Origin: Polytrichum commune
Lineage: Eukaryota; Streptophyta; Polytrichopsida; Polytrichales; Polytrichaceae
Length of the DNA: 64,000 bases
Assembly (NCBI GenBank): GCA_950295325.1
Contig: OX485803.1
Coordinates: 16,928,001 to 16,992,000 of the forward strand
Reading direction: 5' to 3'
The first letter of the stretch is position 1; each line of letters opens with the position of its first letter. Of the stretch, positions 56,184-64,000 are shown in pieces. A program made the translations under genes and the position numbers. Under the pieces are notes generated by a model that saw only the letters and a program-made list of their open reading frames with translations, was not told the origin of the DNA and did no database searches.

Positions 56184-57060
56184 ATGGTCCTTCTATTGAT
56201 TCGAATGGATGGGGTTGTTCCGAAGTGGTTACCATGAAAGGAGATGGTTGAGTTTGTATATATGTTACCAATTAGTTCAACGGCATTGTGTGGGTATCCT
56301 AGATCCTTCATTAGTGCAAGGAGTCTTGCATGGTCTATAGAACTGAAGACATTTTTGAAGTCTATGTAAGCGAGGTAGATGTTGTTATTAATGGGATAGA
56401 CATCTCCTAGTATTGCTATTATCATTTGTATTTGTCTTGTTGTGTTCCTTTGTGGTCTAAAGCCATCTTGATTGAAGTGTATTATTTTGTGTTTTTTGCT
56501 GTAACTTTTGAGCAGGGTTGTGAGTGTGTTGGTGTGTAGTTTACATAAAGTGTTGGCTAGGGCCATAGGTTTGTAGTTGGAGAGTAGTAGTGGGGTGCTT
56601 TTTTGAAGGAGGAATATTGTTTTGATTTTGGATAAAAGGCTTTAAGGATTTCGTTCGGGATGTTGTTGGGTTTCAGGGTTTTAATTTCCTCTGGCTAGTT
56701 TCTTAAGACTATTGTCAAACACTTCTTTGAAGAAGTTCTAAGATATTATGGAGTTCTTGGGGCCTCTTTTTTCAACGATGGATCCGTCTTGGTCATGCCA
56801 TGGGTATTTGCGGATTGCGCACTAACGTGTTGTGGGATGATCTATGGGGTCGTCACATAGGGGTGTTTTTCTATTGAAGGAGCTTTGTTGTGTATCATGT
56901 ACTACGTTTGTTGGGTTTGTAAATATATTGTTGCTTGTATCTTTGAGGCAGTCCAGGAGTGTATTTACGAATGGGTTAAATATTCTTTTGTGTATATTTT
57001 TAGGTTTAGTGTTTAGCAAGATCCGATATTTTGTGATGGTTTTTGGAACGGTCTTGAAAA
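56173..57060 (-). pseudogene. old LINE ORF2, 5' part of RT, split copy
   Basis: On the minus strand this carries the RT segment missing from the fragment ending at 42811: MALANTLCKLHTNT, GFRPQRNTTRQIQ, YIDFKNVFSSIDHARLL (motif A intact), and RRTIQGD, where it is cut by the younger insertion. Upstream (56.65-57.06 kb) decayed text (NNIPNEILK, then KPKNIHKRIFNP and NNIFTNPTNV) corresponds to the pre-RT linker of the young ORF2. Similarity fades near 57060, so the old copy is probably 5'-truncated there. Confidence 0.85.
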
Positions 57061-57064
57061 ATCA

Positions 57065-58121
57065 ATTACTTGAATTAGGCACGTCTACTTTACATGATGT
57101 GCCTACCTCCACATGGCCTCCTAGATCATTCAAGATTAAGGGAAAATAGGTGGCCCGTTGAGATTGAGAGGTGGAGCAGTATATGCAAGCATTAAATGAA
57201 GCATACGATTTAGGTGAATCTCACAATAATCTTCCATTTTAACACTTCGTGGAGGATTTCATCCAATGAATGTTGTGTGTATTCACCACATAGTCAAATG
57301 TGCTTGTTAGTTTGACCCTCAAAGGCACCTTACACTTCATGGCCTACACAACAATACATTGGAGTTCCCAAGTTCCAACAAGTATTAAAGTCCAAATTCT
57401 ACTTGGTTTATCAGTTATGAGATTGAAACTATATCGACCATAAGTAACATTAGATCAAGAGAATTTGTAAACATGTTACATTAACGTTAACATATACACG
57501 GGGTGAACTTGTGTGAGCTCAAATCTTTTCTTTTACTTCATTTTACATATATGTCATAACATTACTCAACAACAAGTCACTACATTGTGGGGCCGGGAAT
57601 TTAGCAAGCATGATATCCTTTTAACATTGTTCTTCCCTTACAAAACGAACAATGTTCAATATGAGTGTTCTTCATTTTGAACCTTTAAATTGAAGTCTTT
57701 TGAATTTGTCTTAGCATACACAAAATTTACATGTTTTTATCAATAGGTGAGAGCCATTGGTTCCACGTGGTCGAGCCATCTATTGGGAAGGTCTACGGCA
57801 TTGACTAGCTATTCTTAGTGTGCAAGGGTCTCCCATTTATTATTCACACCTGAGATTAGCTTCTAACCTCATTATGCAAACCCCTTTTAAAACAGGAGCA
57901 ACGCGATGAGGTTGAGAATTGTTTTGATATATTTTAATCAAAAGAAGGCAGTAGATCGATGAAATAACTTCAAATGGGGTCGTTTTTTTTACAATTCCAA
58001 ATAAAAATAACAATGGATATACTTATGGGCCTCTTAGACCTTTACGGATTGAGGACAACGTTCTTTGAGGATCGCGTGCCTTATGGACTTACAACAAAAG
58101 ATAGCTCATGAGGCTATGTCC
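57065..58121. other. no gene seen
   Basis: AT-rich DNA with no coding signature and no clear repeat structure. Confidence 0.5.
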
Positions 58122-58124
58122 TTA

Positions 58125-58632
58125 GGGCCGCTTTACACCTAGAGGCCGGGCCAATTTGTTGTGTAAGAGGCTTGAAATCCTCACTTGTGATTGCCCAAAA
58201 GGTTGAAATTGGCCCCAACCCCTTTACACCTAGAGGTCGGGCTGATTTGGTAGTATGAAAATTTTAATCAAAAAATGCATGGTATGACACGGCTTGAGCT
58301 CGTTTAATTAGGTGCACCCAAAATGGAGGGCCAATTCTTGGGCTCGGGACCAATGTCGCATTTCAATACATATATATATATATATATATGTATGATTTTT
58401 TCAGCGAACTATATCCATTGGATTATGTGAGAATATGAACGGCTCTATGCTATATTATGCTATATTTATTGAATCGACCTAGCCCTAAGGCCTTTACATA
58501 TGAAAAAATTGGCCCCCATTATAATCTTATCATAATGTGTAGTTGAGGCCGGCCTCCAACCCAAAAGGGGCTGAAATTTCATGCAATCGGCCTGAAGGGG
58601 AACTGGCCCGGCCTCTAGGTGTAAAGCGGCCC
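58125..58632. mobile_element. Harbinger-like MITE, family B
   Basis: The inverted termini GGGCCGCTTTACACCTAGAG and CTCTAGGTGTAAAGCGGCCC are perfect over at least 28 bp and are flanked by TTA (58122-58124, 58633-58635). An internal partial copy of the terminus (CTTTACACCTAGAGGTCGGG) lies near 58221, and (TA)n occupies about 58369-58389. The sequence is non-coding. Terminal bases GGGCC and the TTA target are shared with family A. Confidence 0.9.
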
Positions 58633-59052
58633 TTAGTACTAGACAACATCATCATGGCGTGGGAACTTGGACTCCGGTATTTGAGACTCCGGTTATTTAA
58701 AAAATACGGTACGAGATAAAGATACCAAACCCGGCACTAAATCTCAAACCGACACTCTCTAAGTCACGCATTTGGAGGCTCGTAAGTGTTTGAATGTGGT
58801 ACATGTGTAGAGTGTTGGGTATGGGGTTCGTTCGATGTTGGGGTTTGGGTAGAGATGCCTAGCTTACCACATCCGATTAACTTAAGAGTATGTGGTATAT
58901 ATATGAGTGCATGTGGTGGATATATAGTTCCAAGTAAAGTATGTTGATATGCGTGACCCATGTTGACCATCGGCCCAAACTCCCATGCGTCGTATGAGGT
59001 CATGGAGGAAAATGCCAAGACAAGGTCTTTGTGTGTGTTATACTAACCTATT

Positions 59053-59073
59053 AATGTAATGTAATGTAATGGT
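59053..59073. repeat. (TAATG)n microsatellite
   Basis: Four units of AATGT/TAATG. The complementary (CATTA)n occurs near 9694. Such pentamers may be old SINE tails. Confidence 0.6.
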
Positions 59074-59140
59074 ATCAACAACTCCAATGCACGTACAGGC
59101 TAGGCCGCGTAAAAGCATGCCTCAGAACCAACTGTCTAAA

Positions 59141-59372
59141 GGGCCACTTCACACACGAGGCTCAGAGAGACCGTGCCCATTACACTTCAAGCACTCTCAT
59201 TGGTGGGAAAGGCGGAGCCGGTCCAAGTTCGCTCGAGGGACCAATGGAGTATATAACTTATTAAGTGAATGCAAGGTGGATGTTGAGTCCTCTACATGGA
59301 TTCGTACATGGCTTCGAGTGGATCGTGTTTCATGGTCACTTGGACTTTTTTCAAAAACCACCTCTTGTTTTC
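59141..59372. mobile_element. Harbinger-like MITE, family A, truncated inverted copy
   Basis: GGGCCACTTCACACACGAGG starts a segment that matches the reverse complement of 33480-33710 well (for example AAAGGCGGAGCCGGTC and TTTCATGGTCACTTGGAC) and then loses similarity after CCACCTCTTG. The opposite terminus is absent. The 172-codon plus frame across it is not a gene. Confidence 0.75.
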
Positions 59373-61520
59373 ATGGGAGGGATTCACTGGCCAACGTATG
59401 GGAAGACTGTCGTTGGGAATTGTATGTGATGAAAACCGACCTTATGTGTGGGCTAGACATTCATGGTGTCTACGTAGACTCGTCCACTGCGAAGGTGAAA
59501 ACATGGAGTCACTTTAGAGCTTGTAAAATGTGTAGTTTTATATCGTTGACTCCAGAGATAACGTCATGTGCCTCGAATTTAGTCTAGTCGAGTCGAGGTG
59601 GAATGTTCAACCACGATTGTTATGGGAACATGTTTTCACTGAAGCCCCCTTCATATATGATAGATGAGTTTACATAGACACCATGAATCCCAAGTGTCTT
59701 CACTTGTATTTGAATGGTGTATGGTGGGTATATGGCACAGGTTGCAGCTAAATATGGACAACCGAAAATACATGTATTAAGACGAGGGTAAATTATGTTT
59801 GATTGAACTATAATAATTTATTTTTTAAATTTAGTGTTGGTGGGAGGCCCATGCTATCACTTGTTAAAGACAAAAGAGAGTCTTCAGTTTGCCCTCTTAT
59901 GATTTTGGATTTTGAACTCCAATTATGAAATTCAATGACAATCTTTGTGATTCACAACGGGCTGAGACAATTCTCACTCTGATCCAACTAACACTTGTGT
60001 ATGTAGAGTTGGAAGTGCCATAAATAGGTCCATGTGAGGTAAACATGCCTTGAATGGAAAACTTCAGCTATTTAACCGCTTCTTGTAGGATTTAAAACAT
60101 GCAATTAGTGCAATTAATGCATACCCTTAGCAATTTTCCTCATTCTTTTTTTGGGGGGGGGATCTCATATGGACATCTTATTCATTATTGAAGTGTGTGA
60201 CTTCTTTCTCATGAAACAATCATATAGTTCACCCCAATTGTGTTGACTATTGAGCCTATAATGGCTAACACGTTTTGAGTGTGTAGTGCAATATTTTTAA
60301 AACGCATGTCTTTTTGGTGTTTGTTCTTAGATCCACACCTACCCACACACCACTAATATATACATATTTGTTTAGATGGGAACCAAATTAAGCATTTCTT
60401 ATTGTTAACCCTAAAGGATATTTGTAGAGGAAAAATAGATTTCATTTGGGATGTTCAAATGGGTGTTAAATTAGGAATTCTCTCAGACCAACTTCAAAAT
60501 GAACATAGTAGTAATGGAGGCTTTTATATTTCAATCTTATAGCATTTGAGAGCCATTTTCCTATCAATGTTGTGTTATGAAAACCCATCGATGTAAAAGT
60601 CTAGGATGAGTTTGAATGCAGTTTTTGGCTCGTGTTGCCTTCTTGATGGTCACATTTGTTTTGAGGCAATAGTGCGCCTTTTCAACCTCCACATGTGAAT
60701 CAACCCTTCTATAAAATAAATTTTCAATTGTAGAGTTCATTTCCTATGGTTCCATAGTCTTACTTTGAGCACATGTCATTCATGGGTTGATTTGAGAAAT
60801 TTATTCCATAGAGAACGCATTTCTCAAGTAGAAAAGTACACATGGTAGATAAGAAGATCTATATATTTAGAAACATTCATATTTTTCAAAATACTGAGTC
60901 GATTCTAATTCTAATTGAACCTATGCACATTTATTTGCCTTGATGCCAACACGTATCAAAAAATGTCCAAGATCCAAATGTCACCATGCTTTTCATAGGT
61001 TTAAAAAATTACCATCAAATGCCCCCTTTTTTTTGGCAGAAGGTAAAACATGGCAAGACAAGGTTCATGATTTTTATAAGCCATTATATGGATTTAAGAG
61101 AAAGTTTATGCATCTGATAAGAGATGTGCCAAAGACTAAATAAGACCTTATGATCCTTTAAAGGGTTAAAGTTGGTCATGGTTTGTAAAACGACTCAATC
61201 TAAGGTAGAAGGTGCTCAAGCCAACACCTTGAAATCTCGCAATCATAAGTACATACTGATTATGAGAATGTTCACCATGTGAACATCCTCCCCCCCCCCC
61301 CCCAAAAAAAAAAAACAATTTCGGGTGACATCATAATTTTCACTTTAAATATTTGTATTTATTTCAATATCGGGGATTTGCTCCTTTTCTTGTTTTGCAA
61401 TACACCTTGTCTCCTTTCTTTTACATTACACTTTCTTTTCGGAGTTCATACAACTACTATGACATGTATGCCAAATACCTTAACTTCTTCGTTTAAGGTG
61501 CGACTTCCTTGTTAAAAGTT
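59373..61520. other. no gene seen; isolated repeat pieces
   Basis: The stretch contains a G-run near 60150, a single TIR-like end at about 61203 (GGTAGAAGGTGCTCAAGCC, related to 5149-5872), and a C-run passing into an A-run at about 61288-61316. Short open frames have no recognisable domain. Confidence 0.45.
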
Positions 61521-61524
61521 AGGG

Positions 61525-61625
61525 CTGGGGCTAACCAACCCATACCCTGACTGGTTCTTTGGAGGCAAGGGTTTAGGCATCCAACAAGGAACGAGTGTAT
61601 GGGTTGGTTCGCCCAAATCTATGAG
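61525..61625 (+). repeat. dispersed AACCAAC...GGGTTTAGGCATCC repeat, copy 2
   Basis: GGGGCTAACCAACC through GGCAAGGGTTTAGGCATCCA to GGTTCGCCCAAATC, matching 17718-17830. It is followed at about 61778-61797 by a (TTAAC)n-type short repeat that could be a tail. Confidence 0.6.
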
Positions 61626-61844
61626 TCAGTAGGTCCAAGGAGGTGCCCGGGTCAGTTATTTTATTTCTATGCCGGTGGAGAGGACGTTGAAAAAAGGAAG
61701 CATGATGATGCGTGTGGTGGTAAGTAACTTGGAAGCCTGAACACGAGTCCCATTGTCGTTTGGCATGCTTGTTAGGAGCTTAACTTAACTTAACTTAGTC
61801 GTACAAATGTAACGTAATAAGTCAGAATGTGGGGGTTGTGTTTT

Positions 61845-61845
<1 letters not shown>

Positions 61846-61874
<29 letters not shown>
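61846..61874. repeat. (AT)n microsatellite
   Basis: Uninterrupted AT dinucleotides. Confidence 0.9.
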
Positions 61875-61875
<1 letters not shown>

Positions 61876-62284
61876 GTGCCCCAGTTGCAACAAGCGGCTG
61901 CTTCCTCAGATATTACCCATGCTACAAAATTCGAACAATAAAGCACGAATGACAAGCGTCCTGAAATATGCCCTTGCCACCTTTGTCCTCATGTGTGTCC
62001 GAACAAAGGCCACAGTGTAATCCTTCATGAACATGCCACCAAAAGCGTCCGGACTGGAGCTTTCTGGGGGTCCTGGTAAACCCACCCGCCTTGGAAAAAC
62101 GAAGCCGCCTATTAAGGGCCGGTTTACACTACGGTGACTAGTGTGGGTGGTTTGGGACAAAGGGTTTTGTCTTTCATGTCACCACCCATTAATACATCAC
62201 CGCCTTTTCGACGGGACGGTCAAATCCAAGGATGTCTTTATGAACTCTTACTACTTTTTAAAGTTTTCAGTCACAACAACAACA

Positions 62285-62375
62285 GGCCGGGGCAAACCAA
62301 CCTGTACATTGGTTTCTTGAAGGCAAGGGTTTAGGTATCCAGCAAGAAACGAGCGTATGGGCTTCGCCCAAGTCC
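62285..62375 (+). repeat. dispersed AACCAAC...GGGTTTAGGTATCC repeat, copy 3
   Basis: GGGGCAAACCAACC through GGCAAGGGTTTAGGTATCCA to GCTTCGCCCAAGTC. A solitary Harbinger-like end (TTAAGGGCCGGTTTACACT) lies upstream near 62112. Confidence 0.6.
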
Positions 62376-62439
62376 ACAACAACATATAGAAGTAGGACAA
62401 ATTGAAACACTGTGCGATCAAAATTGATCAAAATCTTAG

Positions 62440-62620
62440 TGTTCTCAAGTCCAGCCGGTTACATGTTGTGATTTTTCGATTTTTCCTTTACTAATTTGAG
62501 GTGAATTTACATAAACTCATCTCGAATGATCGGTAAGTTTCTTGAAGTTTGAGCTTCGATTGTTAATTTCTCAAATACAATTGGTTCATCTATAAGTAAC
62601 GGTCAATGGGTGGGGGAATT
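62440..62620 (+). repeat. dispersed CCGGTT-type repeat, further copy
   Basis: CAAGTCCAGCCGGTTACATG, then CGAATGATCGGTAAGTTTCT, then GGTTCATCTATAAGTAACGG parallel the units at 7.7-8.1 kb. Confidence 0.65.
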
Positions 62621-62639
62621 TGGAAGAGGGAAGAGAGAG

Positions 62640-62737
62640 ATGGATCCGTTGTTGGCGCCTCCACTATCGGGTGCAGCTTCAAGTATGTCAAACGAGGTGA
62701 CAATGGATCAAGGGAAGCAACAACTCGCCCAAGAGGG
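62640..62737 (+). CDS. candidate first coding exon (unconfirmed)
   Basis: ATG at 62640 opens a short frame (MDPLLAPPLSGAASS..., rich in small residues and Gln) that runs to a consensus donor, GGG/GTAAGA (GT at 62738-62739). Read without splicing, it hits TAA within the donor itself, which suits an exon end. No second exon or family was recognised downstream, and the upstream DNA is repeat. It could be a real gene start running off the window, or chance. Confidence 0.2.
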
Positions 62738-62739
62738 GT

Positions 62740-64000
62740 AAGATTTTGTGTCCAATTTTCTCATCAGTGTAATATATTTATCTCCCTCACTTGCATGATC
62801 AGTGAGCCCCAAAATGAACTTCTAAAACTCCACCATCTGCAACCCGCTCTTCCTACAACGAAATCCCCTACATAGAAGCTTAGTCATGTACCAACTGAGG
62901 GGTTGATCACATCAGCCACTTTTGGAACCATCCGTGAGCATCTCCGACTGTAGTAGTGTGGGAAGTGGTGGGCCAACATCTATTTCTAGACATAATCCCC
63001 AACAATTTCACAGCCTGAACTAGACAGGAAGTTTGATGTGGTCGGGACATGAGAGGCAACTCCCTAACCCCCAAATCCCTATCAAAAGACAATTTCAAAA
63101 CCATATATGACATGAAAATACGCCTTGAATTCACCATTGTAGAAGCAGTGCAAAAAGCTTAGAAAGCTTTGACCAACACACCTTTCACGCAAATCCGCCA
63201 CACACATCCTCACATCCCAAGTTGGACCTTCCCTAAGCTTCCCAACGCTTCTTTTGAGCGATAGAGCTCTGCGAGGCAATTGGTAACGGATGTGGACAGA
63301 ATGATAGGCAACCATGAGCTGGACATGTATTCTAAACGTTCATCCGTCAAGTGATGGGCATTTTGGGAGGGATTTGTCAAGTGACAAGTTGAGGGTCTTG
63401 GCCCTTTGTCTTGTGATGGGTTAGGTGGGGCCATTGATAATGGCCGGCTATCAAATAGGCTATGATGCGTGCAAAAACCAACCTTAACAGTGAAGAAATG
63501 CAATGGTTGGTCGAGAATTTGAGCCCAAGATAAGGTTATTTGAGGCAACAAATGGAATGATGGACAACATGGAAAAAACAAGGCCTCAAGTTGGAGTTCT
63601 TTGGAGGCTAGGTTTCTTGTATGATGATTTGAGGTTGCCCAAGAAACTTGACCTTTGGAGAACTCCCCAAAGAAAAAATGTTGCCATGTTGACAGCCATG
63701 TGATGTTTTCATTCGTTTTTAAAATTCTTCACTGGAGAAGTCTTGGCCATAGTGTAAACCCCGGTCAGTGAAGAGCCCATCTCATAGCCAATCATATCAC
63801 TTCATTCCCTTCAAATTCTTGACCGGCGCATTTCTTCACCGTAGTCCAAACTGGGCCTAAGTTAAAGGTTGAGGACCAACTCCATCACAATCGTACCCCA
63901 CTACACTAACTCGGGGATTCCGATCCATGGAATAGTTTACTAGACACCGCGAAGCTCTACCCCCAAGTTCCCGGATGTAGCCGAGAAAGTTGCGTACAAT
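62740..64000. other. no gene recognised
   Basis: Open frames of 60-123 codons exist on both strands but none shows a domain or consistent coding character. Confidence 0.4.

Noticed and set aside
59069-59587. 172-codon plus frame
   Set aside because: It overlaps a truncated MITE whose other copies do not keep this frame open.
61940-62160. Open frames near the (AT)n tract
   Set aside because: Overlapping frames on opposite strands of similar length, with no domain and no conserved context.

Overview
This window is nuclear DNA of a eukaryote with a large, gene-poor, repeat-rich genome. Evidence for this: no operons, no run of intact genes, many inverted-repeat DNA transposons, an L1-type LINE relic, a tRNA-derived SINE, a solo LTR, minisatellites and homopolymer/dinucleotide tracts. 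A green-lineage (streptophyte or algal) genome would fit the Tourist/Harbinger-type MITEs, the L1 relic and the dual-endonuclease LINE, a type described from Chlamydomonas. The sequence alone does not settle the organism. I found no convincing intact host gene. Almost all short open frames outside the LINE look like chance.

Layout. 1-29 kb: mostly unique AT-rich DNA. It holds a decayed SWIM zinc-finger gene (about 1.3-2.5 kb, with a second fragment at 20.3-20.6 kb), Harbinger-like and other TIR elements, dispersed CCGGTT-type repeats, a SINE with clean target-site duplications (10.2-10.6 kb), an L1 reverse transcriptase relic (13.1-13.8 kb, minus), a palindromic tandem repeat (20.9-21.7 kb), exon-like debris (22-24.6 kb) and a perfect foldback (26.4 kb). 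29-38.6 kb: a cluster of MITEs, ending in a 1.24-kb Harbinger-like element that carries a 75-bp minisatellite. 39-57 kb: a nested LINE complex. 57-64 kb: more MITEs, dispersed repeats and one weak candidate first exon.

The core of the window is the LINE complex. An old minus-strand LINE (about 57.06 kb down to 39.0 kb) was split inside its reverse transcriptase, just before the LSP motif, by a 13.36-kb plus-strand LINE of the same broad type (42812-56172). The younger insertion is flanked by an 11-bp target-site duplication. It has a 5' region with tandem 205-bp repeats and a TATA box, an intact 733-codon ORF1, and a long decayed ORF2. ORF2 encodes, in order, a duplicated module of about 100 residues ending in a canonical 2A-like peptide (GDIEPNPGP), an APE-type endonuclease (internally deleted), RT, RNase H, a zinc motif and a PD-(D/E)xK restriction-like endonuclease. 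APE plus RLE is the hallmark of Dualen/RandI elements. A 1,946-bp solo LTR with a 5-bp duplication has landed inside ORF2. The last 145 bp of the LINE are shared with the SINE at 10.2 kb, including a GAAA-tetraloop hairpin, and both insertions have 11-bp duplications. This suggests a LINE/SINE partnership visible within one window.
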